Shown: positions 30,800 through 42,639 of the stretch, one piece after another
How positions within the stretch are numbered: the stretch's first letter is position 1
How the letters are laid out: each line of letters begins with the position of its first letter
Assembly: GCA_030998225.1 (NCBI GenBank)
Contig: JAPYXD010000723.1
Coordinates: forward strand, 23,205,501-23,269,500
DNA length: 64,000 nt
Origin: Diplolepis rosae
Taxonomy: Eukaryota; Arthropoda; Insecta; Hymenoptera; Diplolepididae
Direction of reading: 5' to 3'
Program-made: the position numbers and the translations under genes
Notes under the pieces: model-generated
Told to the model about the DNA's origin: nothing
The model's database searches: none
Seen by the model: the letters and a program-made list of their open reading frames with translations, nothing else

Positions 30800-31945
30800 G
30801 AACCAAATGACACTGAACTAATTGGAATGCTCAATGTTTCTAATAAATGATATTGTACTAAACAAATAATGCAAGTTACATTGAACTAAGATGAATTGCT
30901 CAATATTTGATTAATAGTTTTATATTAAACAATAAAGTTACACTGAACTAAGATGAATTGCTCAATGTTTTAATTACTTGTTTTACAATAAACGATAGAC
31001 AACTTATACTGAACTAAATAAATTGCTGATTATTTAATTAATCTTCGTAATAAACAACTCCAACACTGAACTAAAATGATTGCTCAATGTTTAAATAAAA
31101 CTTCGAAATAATCAAACAAACTTCAACACTGAACTAAGATGATTGCTCAATGTTAAATAAAACTTCGTAATAATCAGACAAAACCAACACTGAACTAAAA
31201 TGATTGCTCAATGTTTAAACAAACTTGAAAATAATCAAACAAACTTCAACACTGAACTAAGATGATTGCTCAATGTTTAAATAAAACTTCGAAATAATCA
31301 AACAAACTTCAACACTGAACTAAAATAATTGTTGCTCAATGTTTAAATAAAACTTCGAAAATAATCAAACAAACTTCAACACTGAACTAAAATGATTGTT
31401 GCTCAATGTTTAAATAAACTTCAAAGTAATCAAACAAACTTCAACACTGAACTAAATTGATTGCTCAATGTTGAAATAAAACTTCGAAATAGTCAGCCAA
31501 GAACCAACAATGAACTAAAATGATTGCTCAATGTTTAAATAAAACTTCGAAAATAATCAAACAAACTTCAACACTGAACTAAAATGATTCTTGCTCAATG
31601 TTTAAATAAACTTCAAAGTAATCAAACAAACTTCAACACTGAACTAAAATGATTGCTCAATGTTTAAACAAAACTTCAAAATAATCAAACAAACTCCAAC
31701 ACTGAACTAAATTGATTGCTCAATGTTGAAATAAAACTTCGTAATTGTCAGGCAAGAACCAACACTGAACTAAAATGATTGCTCAATGTTTAAACAAAAC
31801 TTGGAAATAATAAAACAAACTTCAACACTGAACTAAATTGATTGCTCAATGTTTAAACAAAAATTGGAAATAATCAAACAAACTTCAACACTGAACTAAA
31901 TTGATTGCTCAATGTTGAAATAAAACTTCAAAATAATCTTTAAGT
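30800..31945. repeat. LTR tandem repeat array (60-66 bp units, about 18 copies)
   Basis: Units alternate an ACTGAACTAA block, a TTGCTCAATGTT block and an AATAATCAAACAAACTTCAA block. The left LTR has only 5-6 units (about 15930-16260) and joins the first and last unit types, so the array has expanded or contracted since the LTRs were identical. Confidence 0.85.
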
Positions 31946-32253
31946 ATTTGATCAAAATTGAATGCGTTAAACGACTTAAATGATAAAAATGGAAAAATTG
32001 TTGGAAATCTAGTTTAAAGAAATAGACGAATTTTTACTTCCTAGGATATATTTAATAAGCAGAAGTTTTCTGATACACAATTTTATTCTCGTCAATGAGG
32101 TTTCGATGGTACAAAATTGAAAAGGGCTTGATATGGGTCTAAAGCCCGGATTGAGTTACAAGGGACTGTTGATTTGTAAAACTTGAGTGAGGGCCAAAGC
32201 CCAAGTCGAACTGGGGCGAGAGCCCAAATCGAACTGGGACGAGAGCCCAGTCG

Positions 32254-32294
32254 AACTGAACTGAATTTTCATGAAAATTGTCGCTGTATTTATA
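32254..32294 (-). promoter_or_regulatory. Candidate LTR core promoter (TATA box and initiator)
   Basis: On the minus strand TATAAATA (32287-32294) is followed 25-30 bases downstream by two overlapping TCAGTT initiator matches (32254-32264). The spacing fits an RNA polymerase II start that would define the start of the element's RNA. The same block exists in the left LTR near 18640-18680. Confidence 0.5.
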
Positions 32295-32622
32295 TGGTTT
32301 ATTCACCATAAGTAAGACGAAGTGAGTATGAGGATGTAGGGTTTGATCTAAGTGACCTCATAATCACTTCCCCTTTACAAAATTTAAATCTAGTTCGATT
32401 TTCTATTCTTTCAATTTCCTGTTTGTTGTTATATTTTAAATTCAACTTAAGTATATTAAAAGGGAATTCTAAAATCTATAGTCATTCTAAATGCAGTGCC
32501 TTGAGTTTGGGAAAGCGGCCCTTCCTGTATATTTGACATTGCTCTCTGCACTCCAGGTCATTTAAATTTCCTATTCTACTTAAAATATTAACAACTTAAA
32601 ATTATGCAGGATGTAACAGTTG

Positions 32623-33455
32623 CTTTCATTTGAAAATATCCTGTAATATACTTATCTTTTGTGGTGCAAATGAGATCTTACATTTTTTTATAACAATGTT
32701 CAAAGAAAATTTTAGGGAGTGGTATTTGAAAATTTTTAAAAAAGCGTTATTTCTAAATGACACTTTAAGCATACTTGCACCTAATTGGTAGTTATTTTTG
32801 AGCGCTATTTGTTCTATTTTGTAGTTAAAGCAAGTAAAGTTTGGTTGTGTGTTATTTTTCATAAAAACAATTAAAATGATTATAATTTTACTCAAAAAAG
32901 GTAATTCTTTCTGAGTATCAATAAGTACTTGCTCATTTTTAGTAAGTTGACTCAACGCTACGAAAATTACGGTAAATCAGAAAGTGAATTCTAAATAGAA
33001 GTGTTATATCAATCTATTGCGGCGTCTTTTTATACTAGCATATAAGCTTTTCTTTCCTTTTATTATGTTCAAAACTTCCTCATTCATCACCTTGTTTTGC
33101 ATAAAAATGACTCTATTTATTTTCCTTATTAGCACAACACAGTCTGATTCGTGCACATTTATTCCGTACAAAGGTAAGATCAGAACTAATGAGCTGGGCA
33201 GGATCTCCACAGTTTGAATCCATTAACAACCCCCTTCTTAGAAAGAACTTAGTCTCTAAGTTTAATTAAATCTAACCTTTTGAGGTTTTATAGTTGGTTT
33301 TATTGGCGTGTGTATTAAAGGTTTCTGGCTAGCGTTATACGTCACAACGTGTGTTGGTGTTTGAATAACATTCTTATTTCAACATATACTTATAGTTTTC
33401 GAGATACTTTTGCCGATGGCTTCTAAAGTTCCGATTTTGTACAAAACTATCAATG
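32623..33455. other. Flank, possibly with an LTR end of the second errantivirus
   Basis: No gene. At about 33219-33240 CCATTAACAACCCCCTTCTT resembles an LTR end followed by a polypurine tract (minus strand), which would fit the errantivirus remnant to the right. The open frames at 32626-32955 and 33004-33210 are not gene-like. Confidence 0.4.
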
Positions 33456-34449
33456 CCCCCATAGCACAATACCTTCCCTGAACGTTCTATGAACGTTTCC
33501 GTGGAATGTTCGGAAGGTTCCATAGGAACGTTCCTAGAACTAAGGAAATGTCCGGGTTTTTTTAACGTTCTAAAGCAATGTTCTCTGAATGTTCCTGTGG
33601 AACGTTCAAAAGGAATATTGAGAGAACGTTCCGCAGCAATATTCAGAGAATATTCAAAAGGAACGTTCCTGGAACCTTCCATAGGAACGTTCAGAGAGCA
33701 TTTGTATCGAACGTTCGTACAAATTTTCGTGGGAACATTCAGGGAACATTCGCAGAGAACGTTTTGGAACATTCCGCGAGAACATTTTTTGAGAATGTTC
33801 CTGGAATTATTTTCTACGGCATTCAGGAAACTTTCTTTATAGATAATCAAATGTTACTTTTATGAAAAAATGTAATTTATTTAAATATTTCATTAAAAAC
33901 ATGTTTCAGTAAACGTTATAGCATCTTCCTCTTTGTACTTAAAGTATTTTAAAATATATAAACCAAATACTAATATCTGTAATTAATTCTTTTCATTTTA
34001 CCTATAAATTAATGCCCAAAATTATTTATAAAAAACATTCCCTGCATTAGTATGTTTGAAACTGCAGGATTATCTATGAAGTAAGTTTCCTGAATGCTGT
34101 AGAAAATAATTCCAGGAACATTCTCAAAAAATGTTCCCGCGGAATGTTCCAAAACGTTCTCTGTGAATGTTCCCACGAAAAGTTCTACGAACGTTCAATA
34201 CGAATGCTCTCTAAACGTTCCTATGGAAGGTTCCAGGAACGTTCTCTTTGAATATTCTCTGAATATTGCTGCGGAACATTCTCTCAATATTCCTTTTGAA
34301 CGTTCCTGGAACGTTCTACAGGAACATTCAGAGAACATTGCTTTGGAACGTTCAAAAAACCCGGACATTTTCTTAGTTCTAGGAACGTTCCGATGGAACC
34401 TTCCGAACATTCCATTGGAACGTTCAGGGAAGGTATTGTGCTATGGGGG
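33456..34449. mobile_element. Foldback element built of GAACGTTCC-type repeats
   Basis: Inverted arms of about 430 bp: CCCCCATAGCACAATACCTT at the left, its complement GTATTGTGCTATGGGGG at the right. The arms consist largely of short GGAACGTTC-like palindromes; the 150-bp centre is AT-rich. Long open frames on both strands (33374-33850, 34163-34630) are a by-product of this low-complexity repeat and not genes. Confidence 0.8.
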
Positions 34450-34459
34450 TGTAAGGAAA

Positions 34460-34795
34460 CATATACACTCCACGCTCCCTTATACGACGAGCTCGGGACC
34501 GAGAACTTTCCTTTATACGACGGCGCAAGGAGAACCCTTCTATCCCCTACCACTATACAATATACAGCAATTGCAACGAGTGCGAAGTTTGCTGCCCGAG
34601 CGAGGCGAGGGCTGCTTTCACACTCATTGAATCCATTGTGCTTTGTTTCGACTAATGCATATTATTTTCCACAGCAACTCTTTTGAGAATTTGATTTGAT
34701 GTAACTGTAGAGCGAAGGAGTGGAAATGGAGGGGAATGACCTTCCCGTCGTATAGAGGAGCGGCAAATGGTCGTATAAGGGAGCGCGGAGTACAG
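34460..34795. mobile_element. Short TIR element inside the decayed env
   Basis: Ends CACTCCACGCTCCCTTATAC and the complement GTATAAGGGAGCGCGGAGTA. It interrupts the errantiviral env remnant at about 34796. No coding frame. Confidence 0.55.
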
Positions 34796-36163
34796 CCGTA
34801 TATCCAGCATAATGTAACCATTCAGTACCTGTTTCGGTCCAAGTCTTAACCCTTCTGTGAATAGCTATTGTGTTTAACATATTTTCGATATCGTCTTGGC
34901 TAAGCCTTGCTTTTTTGAATTCCTCGTTAGTAATTTGATTCGGTAACTTCATTAATTTATCCTCTAAACATTTTATATATTCCTTATTGTGGTTGAATTG
35001 ACATGCTACGTTTAACCAATCAGTGTAGTTTTCTTTTGTCTGTGTGTTTAAGTCTAAACTATCGTACCCCCTATAGAACTTACATTTTTTTCCTGTAACC
35101 TTAATTGCTGAGGTTATAGGTATTTGTTCAATACGGTTTTCACAACTCACCTCTATTTGAAACTTTCCTACTGGGATTACAATATATCCATTACTTATAG
35201 GGATATAAGTTTCCTTATGTAGTAAATACAGTGACAGACTACATTTTACATTCGCGTATCTTTTTAGAAATGTTGCCTTGCATGTATTGCTGTCAAGTAG
35301 TTTTATATCAGGCTGGTTTCGTTTACAAATTTTGTATTTACTTATTTGTTTACATAAACTTATTGATTCTTTGTCAGTTGGTATGTAAGAATTTTGATAT
35401 TTGATTACCAGTTCGTGGTCAAGTATGATTGCTAAGTGTATTTTATTGTCCTTGTGAGGGATTGGGATAATGCGTTGGAGGGAGCCTTCTTCATCGAAGT
35501 GGTATCATATTCTGTGTGTTTTCTCGAATTGTTCTATTGTGTTTTTCAGAATGGCTGGTGTTGAAATTTGGAGATGCACAACAATACCATGTTTGCTATT
35601 TGTCTCTCTGTATGTCCTGCCCCTAGTAAATACTTAAGATGCGTAGACGAAGAGTTCAGTAGCATTTTAAGGATTCTAGTGTGGTTGGCCATGATTAGCG
35701 ACAAGTTTTGATTATCCCTATATAAGTGATCAAACTTCATGTTGATATCCCTTAGATCGGTTTCGATCAGGGTTCTAAACAGTGTTTTGGATACATCTCC
35801 AACAAAGTTAGCTAGTCCTTTTTTGCTTCGCTTCTGTTTTCCTAGTAATTTGTTAAGGATGTTTTTTCTTAAAACGAGCCGATTATACCTGCTTTTTACC
35901 AGTTGAACTTCGTCTTGGGGTGTACATTTCCTGTTGCAAGCTGTTTCAGTTAATTGTATTGTTGTGTCGATAGTTTTCAATTGTTGTTCATTGCTTGTCA
36001 TCTTGATACCAATAATAAGACGCCAGTTGTTGTGAAACAAATATACTTTGAATATTGCTCCAACATAGATGTTTCCAGGTACATCTTCAACAGTGTAGTT
36101 AGCTCTAGTTGTTGTGGTGATTGCTTGTAGAAGGAGCATGAATGTCGTTGGTAGTGACGTCAT
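34796..36163 (-). pseudogene. Decayed gypsy-type (F-like) env, second errantivirus
   Basis: Starts at ATG 36161-36163 with a signal-peptide-like segment. About residue 118-128 has a furin-like KRSKKGLANFVGDVS stretch, the cleavage site and fusion-peptide start typical of gypsy/ZAM env. A stop at 35546 and frame changes break it; Cys-containing later parts run to about 34800, where the TIR element at 34460-34795 cuts off the membrane anchor. Non-functional. Confidence 0.75.
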
Positions 36164-36479
36164 CTTGATTATCTGTGAAGTATGGCATAGTCTTATCTAT
36201 ATGAACCCTTATTATTTATTCTTTATTTCGAATTTTTAAGTTATCATTGTCTGCATAATCAATGATTGTGTATGGCTCTTTCCAAGAAGGATCTAACTTG
36301 TTTATTTTTGATTTATTATTGTAATTTTATCTCCTGGCTTATTCGGATGTTTTCATATTATGCTCTCATCTAGACGTCTCTTTGTCATTTCCATTTGCAT
36401 CCTTTCTTTAGCTACTTGTAGATTTCTTTCATGCTTTTTTTCCATTTTTGATTAACTCATGATGCGTTAATTTTGGAAA

Positions 36480-38395
36480 ATAGGCGATTGTATATGGTAT
36501 ATTTAGTTCCCTGTCAATTCGAATGGTGAGTATTCCGTAGTTTGATTTTTCATTGTGTCCATTGTCAAGTTTATATATTTCATGTCGTAATCCCATTCGT
36601 TATTGTTTTCCTGAATGTCGTTTGGTTTTAAAGGGATAGCTGGTATAATAGCTTCTGCAGTTCTGCTTGGTTTTTTATCCGTGTTGTCTTTTGTAGTTGA
36701 AAGATTGGGCATTTTTTAGCAAAATTCTTCAATATCTGAATCCATATTGTTCCACTGCCCAATTTACACGCTCTTTCTATAGTATTACTTTCTCTTAGAT
36801 GGTTTGAGTAGGCCTCTTTCAATACTCTTTCGCGTTCGACATTTGTTAACTCGCGTGTGTTATTAAAGCAGAGATGATAGCTTAAGTTAGGACAATATGT
36901 TAATAAGAATCCTTGCAGCTCCAGCAAGAGTTCTTTTTGTAAGGGTGGAATAAATGAGTCTCCAAATATTAACCAAAAATTAATATGATAATTACAAGTT
37001 TTCTGTTAAACATTTCGTCTATAATCTATCCCAGTTTTATGAGCCAATCTTTTTCATTGAAATCTCCGAGATCATTTTTTGTAACGTTTTTCCAAATTTT
37101 TTCTTTTTCTTACAATTCGCGATTTTCCGTGATCACTGGAGTATTGAATATTTCGATTTCAGGTATTTCTTGTTATCTTTTAGTGGCTTCTGCTTCCAAA
37201 TCTGCTTCCTTGAAAGCTTGATCTAAGGGGTCTTTTTCGTGTATGGGAAAGAGTCTTCATAAACAGTCAGCTACTCGATTTTCTTTTCCGTTTACGTACT
37301 CGATTTCATATTTATATTCCTCTAGTTGTAATCTCCATTTTAATAATCTTGAGCTTTGACCTTTTACATTAAGTAACCATACCATAAAGCTTTGTGATCT
37401 GTTTGAATTTTAAATGTGTTTCCTGGGAGGTATTGTCTATAAGGCGTTTAGTCGCGCTTATGGTAAGTAACTCTTTTTCACTTGCGCTGTAGTTTTCCTC
37501 AGATTTATTTAATGTTCTGGATATAAATAAGCAGAGGTTATTGTGATTCTCTAATTATTCCCTTGTTTAACAGTTTATTTGTTTCGTCCAATGAGAACTC
37601 TCTGTGTTTTTCTGAGAGTTTGTGTGATTTTAAGATTATGATTTTTTATGCATTGAGTATGATTTCATATTCCGTCAAATTTGTTCAGGGCAATGATTCA
37701 TTTGGAAGCGAAAATACTTCCTGGTATTTTATTATAATATTTGTTATTATTTACATTTCTTTTGATTCGATGTGAGTTAATTTTGATAACTTTGAAAGTT
37801 CTGCTAATCTTTGTTGGTTGGGCTGTTACACTCCCTTTTTCAGGGTTTTTTACGGCATGTCCATTTATGGAGTTGATTTTTTCAAATTCAATTTTCTCCG
37901 GTAGTTTTTCTGTAGTTGGTAGTTGTAGTTGGTAGTTGGTTTTTATAGTTAAAGTAGGGTATATCAAGTTGTTCGTTATTAATTTGTAATATGCCATCTG
38001 GTACACATTCTTGGTTTTCTATCCAAAAATTTTGGTTTGGTTCTTCTATTTTTTTGCAATAAAGTTCCCCTCAAAATGCAAAGAAACTTTCCATTTTTCT
38101 ATAATCAAAAATCTTGGTGTTATAGCCTAACGGTCATATTCTTGGAAGAAATTAAGGCCTACAATCCCTTCTTCGAGAAGAGGGAAATCTTCTTCTATTA
38201 GATAGAAAAATTGTTTCTTGCCCCAGAATGTTAAAAAAACTGCTCTGATATAAATTCGCATCTCATATCTCTTTTCTTTTGCGAAATTATTTTTCTTGTC
38301 TACTCTGATATTCAATGATACATTAAACTTCGAAAGTCTATTTTCAACCAGTGGTTCTGATTTTTCTATCAAAGAATAAATCTCCAAGTGGACTG
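36480..38395 (-). pseudogene. Decayed pol of the second errantivirus
   Basis: Fragments in order on the minus strand: a protease-like end (EEGIVGLNFFQEYDR, 38127-38387), an unplaced linker (37698-38006), the RNase H tail (about 37260-37420, with TDHKALW and RLLKWRLQLEEYKYEIEYV in different frames), an integrase HHCC-like finger in which the second Cys of the pair is lost (CPIFQLQK, about 36740-36860), and an integrase C-part (36503-36712). RT and the integrase catalytic core are largely deleted. Many frameshifts. Confidence 0.65.
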
Positions 38396-38727
38396 GCTCA
38401 GCACTGCAAATAATCCGGAGTTATCGTCAAGGGCTGAGCTCATTAAATCCTACTAGTGCGGAAGTTATACCAGTGACCGAGTGCTTTTAAAATTTCCTGG
38501 AGACCCTCAGAGTTAAACACCCGAGTTGGCAGTTGTTAAATTTCATCCTGGGAATCGAGCCTACCCTGTGTACCTGCAGCGGCGTCTGCCTGTCTACCGG
38601 TGAATCGTTTCCTTCAATTCAAGGCCAACCTTACAAATAATTCAGGTAAATACTATATCACTTCATTTTCCTATTCATTCTTCTCTATCCAATTATTTAA
38701 TGTTTGAGTTTCTCCTCTAGGAACCAA
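38300..38727. repeat. Left arm of a large inverted duplication
   Basis: Inverted copy of 39226-39655 (about 428 bp, very similar). The outer part overlaps the errantiviral protease remnant; the inner part contains TACCTGCAGCGGCGTCTGCC. Confidence 0.85.
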
Positions 38728-39225
38728 TTTTTCATTTTTCCATTCCAAAATTTTGCCTGCTTATTAAAAAAACTTCAACAAAAATTTAGAAACAAAAAAA
38801 TCGGAAAAAAATTAGTTCCAAATTAAAAAAACTTCAATTGTTTATAAAAATGTACTATATTGTTATTACAAAAAAAACAACGAAATGTGTGCTATAACTT
38901 TTTTGAAAGCTTGTACTCTTTCGCCCATTTCAAGTGCAAGGGTTACATTTTATATTCAAAACTGCTTTTACAGTGAGCTGTTAGAAAAAAAAAAATTTTC
39001 CCGAGTGCCAAACTTAAAAAAATTATATCTCAATATTTTGAAGTAACACATTGAAAAAAAAAACGTGTCGATTATTTTCGAAGTGAGAAGGCAAAAAAAA
39101 ATATTTCGTTGAAAAAAAAATTTTGACTGTAAATCTCCCATGAATTCACCCATATATATATATATATAGTTAAAATTTACGTGTTTAATCGAATTGACAA
39201 CCAGAACAGGAATCCTCTTCTAAAT

Positions 39226-39655
39226 TATTGGTTTCTAGAGGAGAAACTCAAACATTAAATAATTGGATAGAGAAGAATGAATAGGAAAATGAAGTGATAT
39301 AGTATTTACCTGAATTATTTGTAAGGTTGGCCTTGAATTGAAGGAAACGATTCACCGGTAGACAGGCAGACGCCGCTGCAGGTACACAGGGTAGGCTCGA
39401 TTCCCAGGATGAAATTTAACAACTGCCAACTCGGGTGTTTAACTCTGAGGGTCTCCAGGAAATTTTAAAAGCACTCGGTCACTGGTATAACTTCCGCACT
39501 AGTAGGATTTAATGAGCTCAGCCCTTGACGATAACTCCGGATTATTTGCAGTGCTGAGCCAGTCCACTTGGAGATTTATTCTTTGATAGAAAAATCAGAA
39601 CCACTGGTTGAAAATAGACTTTCGAAGTTTAATGTATCATTGAATATCAGAGTAG
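39226..39655. repeat. Right arm of the inverted duplication
   Basis: Reverse complement of 38300-38727. Between the arms (38728-39225) is about 500 bp of A-rich DNA with a (TA)n run at about 39152-39168. Confidence 0.85.
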
Positions 39656-40851
39656 CTGGTTTCAATGCTGCGATCAGAATAAATTTAATCAGAGTGACTT
39701 CGCCGTTAGAATCAGAGTGAACTCCAAGGATTGAATTCCGCCATTTTATAATCGGTAGGTGGTTGGGTGTTGCCCTTAGCAACCTTATGGTGAATCGCAC
39801 ATCCTAATGCATTATCCTGTATCATGACCCAATTAAGGAATGTGCTAATGGTTATCGATGCGACTAATGGTTTTTAAAAGCTTTGAGTTTTCAGAATAGT
39901 TAATTAAATTTTCGATCAATAAAACTAGTTGTTCATGTAACTGTCAGTTAAATTAATTTGCTATAATTTGTTCAACTCTTGTTAGTTGTGAAATCTGCTA
40001 TTACTTAGTCGAATTTTTGTTCAAAATTTGATAATACAATGGTTTTCATTTCTTGAAATTGTTAACACTTAAGTTTGTAATAAATAAATAATTAATTAAG
40101 TATAATATTACTGTTAATTGTCACGGGGACGTGAAACCTCCCCTCCAAGTGTCGAATCATGGGGGTGAAATCACTACGTTCGACTTTATTAGTTATTTGA
40201 AAATTTGAATAGGAATATAGTGTTAAGACTTTAGTATTCTGTATATAATCTGTTTACCGACTGAGAAAAATGCATTGTATACTAAACTATTTTATACTAT
40301 ACAATTCCTATTCTGCAACCCAATCGTGCCTACCCTGTACTATATATGTATACGTCGCATGGATGTGACAGTTGCGTCTTCAATACAATTTTATGATTCA
40401 CAGATATTTATTTGTAAAATAGACTTCCCAAATTAATACAAAACTCAATTTATGATTTATGATTTATGATATTATTTATAATAATATGATATATCATATA
40501 AATTTTAATGAAATTCTGCTTCTAATGATCTCAAGTTGAAGGCAAATTATTAATTTTATAAAAATATATTACGAAAAACGTCAAATTTCCATTTTCTTGA
40601 AAAATGTTAAATACATTATTTTATGTGCCATCGGCGCGCAAACTCGTTTTTTCGCTACAGTTAACAGTAGCGCAATGTAGTACATTTCGCCAGAAAGGAA
40701 TGGAATGTAAAAACTGAACTGCGCATGCGCCCATAGCCATGAAACGAAGCTCAATCCTTCTTATTCTTCTTCTTCTTCGTACAGCGTTAGCATCTTACTG
40801 GCAAAGTCTTGTACATTTGAACTGCGCATGCGTCTACTAAAATCCATTACT
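39656..40851. other. Spacer left of the I-like element
   Basis: No gene. About 40490-40620 is similar to the left half of the palindromic repeat at 56140-56250. A (TTC)n-rich stretch at about 40755-40780 may be the inverted tail of another non-LTR copy. Confidence 0.5.
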
Positions 40852-41580
40852 ACTACACAAGATGAGTGGACAAGCAGATAGTGTACCATAAGGTGGATGG
40901 CGGTTTTTTGAGAGTGAAGGCATCTCCAACTGAGAATTGAGAAATCTAAGAGGGAAGTATAAGTAGCTACTAAAATTGAAAAATTGAAGTCTTGACTTCT
41001 TGGTTAACATCAGGAAGCCAGAATTTTGCTGCCCCTCAGGCTAAAAAAATCCCATTGATATTTTTAAGTTGGTTAACCTCAAAATTAACCAGCGCGCGCT
41101 GCGTGAGAGCACGCGTGGCACGGGAATTTGTCAGCTCGGTAGCATGGCTTCCGAAACTGTAGATGCGGAAACTCTGAGTAATCAGGAGACCTATCTATCC
41201 TCGGATGTAGTGGCAGGGGCTGAATCCCTCCTGCAATTTAAACAGTCTAAATCCTCTCAAGCCCAGGTTAGTAGAGCCAAAAGGCACAGATCTTCGGACG
41301 CCTCGGATGATTCTGACCTGATAAACTGTCAACTCCTAAGCACCAATAATGTCGATAACCTCGTGGAAATGGAGCAAAGTAATAATTTTTCTCTAACGAC
41401 CCCCCCTAATAGTCAATCAAGCAGTAGCTCGGCTGACCCTCGCCGCTACCGTTCGCCCCCTAACTATCGCTATAAAGAATCTCATCGAGGCCAATGCAAG
41501 GTCATGATAGAACGCATATCGAACTCAAACGATTCCGATAAAGATCTTGATCGCTTCAAATTTGAAAAGCTATTTAATAG

Positions 41581-42465
41581 CATGTATCCTACCTGGGGGT
41601 GCAGCTGGATCGTAGGCTTAACTTTGGCGAACACCTAAAGATCGCAGCCGCCAAAGCCATCCAATGTGGAGCAAACTTGGCCCGGCTTATGCCAAACATT
41701 GGTGGACCCAGGGAAGCGAAAAGAAGATTGGTGGCGAGCGTGGTCCATTCGAAGCTGCTTTATGCAGCTCCGGTCTGGGCCAATGCCTTGCAAAACCATG
41801 CTATCCATAAGAAGCTGTTCTCGGCGCAGAGACTTGTCGCGCTGAGAATAGTTTCGGCATATAGAACTATCTCGACGAGCGCTGTGCTCGTCCTGGCGAG
41901 CGTCGCGCCAATAGATTTATTGGCGGAGGAAAGGCAGGAAACCTTTCAGCTTCGCAAGGAGCTTACCTGTGCCGGCCTGCAGGAAGTCGCTCGCGCGAAG
42001 GAGGCCATCCGCAAGGATGGAAGGCGCAGACTCGTCGAGAAATGGCAGATGAGATGGCATGGTGAGCAGACAGGGAGATGGACCTACCGCCTGATCCCGG
42101 AGCTCGCCACCTGGCTGAACAGAAAGCACGGGGAAGTCGGCTTTTACTTGGCACAAGCGCTCTCGGGCCATGGCTGTTTTAACGCGTACCTGAGGCGCTT
42201 TAAGAAGAGAGACGAGGAGACGTGTTGCTACTGTGATTCCCCGGTGGATAACGCAGAGCACGCTCTCTTCGTCTGCGCAAAATGGGGTGTGGCTAGGGAG
42301 GTCCTCGGACAGGCGGTGGGTTCCGAACGTACTCCTGACACGATGGTCCCCCTCATGCTCCAGTCTGAGCGGTTCTGGACGTTCATCGAGTCATTCGTCA
42401 CACTTGTGATGAAGACGAGAGAACTTGATGGGCGTCGAGAGCGAAACAACGGGGAGGGCCAGTAG
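41581..42465 (+). pseudogene. R1-like RT C-terminal fragment
   Basis: An open frame of about 290 residues covering the end of the RT palm and thumb (YLGVQLDRRLNFGEHLKIAA), a helical linker, and the C-terminal CCHC-type zinc finger (CCYCDSPVDNAEHALFVC) typical of R1-clade proteins. No start codon, endonuclease or RT catalytic core, so it is a dead 5' truncation despite the open frame. Confidence 0.85.
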
Positions 42466-42639
42466 AAATCGCATCGGGGCCTGCACCCGCGGTTCTGCGT
42501 CTCGGGTAGACTTGTCTGTCCGCGTCGTTCGGGGGAGGAGTCTGTTTGTTTCTCCCCTGGGTGGCGCGGCTAGTCAGTTGTCCTAGTGGGCGTGTGGCCG
42601 CGGGTGGAAGTTCCGAGCGAACGGATGACGGAAGAGTCG
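41581..42639 (+). mobile_element. 5'-truncated R1-clade element nested in ORF1
   Basis: Flanked by TTAATAG (41574-41580, 42640-42646), an intact 7-bp target duplication; the ORF1 frame lines up on both sides when the insert is ignored. It is GC-rich compared with its surroundings. It starts within RT (YLGVQLD motif) and ends with a 3' UTR of about 170 bp without poly(A). Confidence 0.85.

Larger units (their letters stand above)
15458..32618 (-). mobile_element. Complete errantivirus-like Ty3/gypsy LTR retroelement
   Basis: A 17.2-kb element on the minus strand. LTRs at both ends begin and end with TGTTAC...GTAACA (the left one starts AGTTAC) and are flanked by GTTG target duplications at 15454-15457 and 32619-32622. 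Order from its 5' end (right): LTR, tRNA-Thr-type primer site, accessory frames A and B, gag with CCHC knuckles, pol (two proteases, RT, RNase H, integrase), env-like glycoprotein, polypurine tract, LTR. About 2.1 kb of Penelope-like element (16359-18428) and 1.75 kb of DNA element (26059-27808) are later insertions, leaving about 13.3 kb of own sequence. Pol and env frames are uninterrupted and the LTRs look only a few percent different, so the insertion is young. Gag is broken by an insertion and a stop. Confidence 0.9.
30330..32618 (-). repeat. Right (5') LTR of the errantivirus-like element
   Basis: 2289 bp, starting TGTTACGTCC and ending GGATGTAACA on the plus strand. About 1.2 kb of it is an array of roughly 18 units of 60-66 bp, each carrying CACTGAACTAA and TGATTGCTCAATGTTTAAA. 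A minus-strand TATA box and initiator lie between the array and the right end. Confidence 0.9.

Noticed and set aside
32626..32955. 109-codon minus-strand frame
   Set aside because: Low complexity, Lys/Ile/Asn-rich as expected from AT-rich DNA, no start context or homology recognised.
33374..34630. Open frames of up to 158 codons on both strands with NVPxEGS-like repeated peptides
   Set aside because: They follow from the GAACGTTC palindromic repeats of the foldback element; the same peptides occur on both strands.
41599..42465. Stand-alone 288-residue host gene
   Set aside because: It is the C-terminal part of an R1-like RT, within a 7-bp target duplication.
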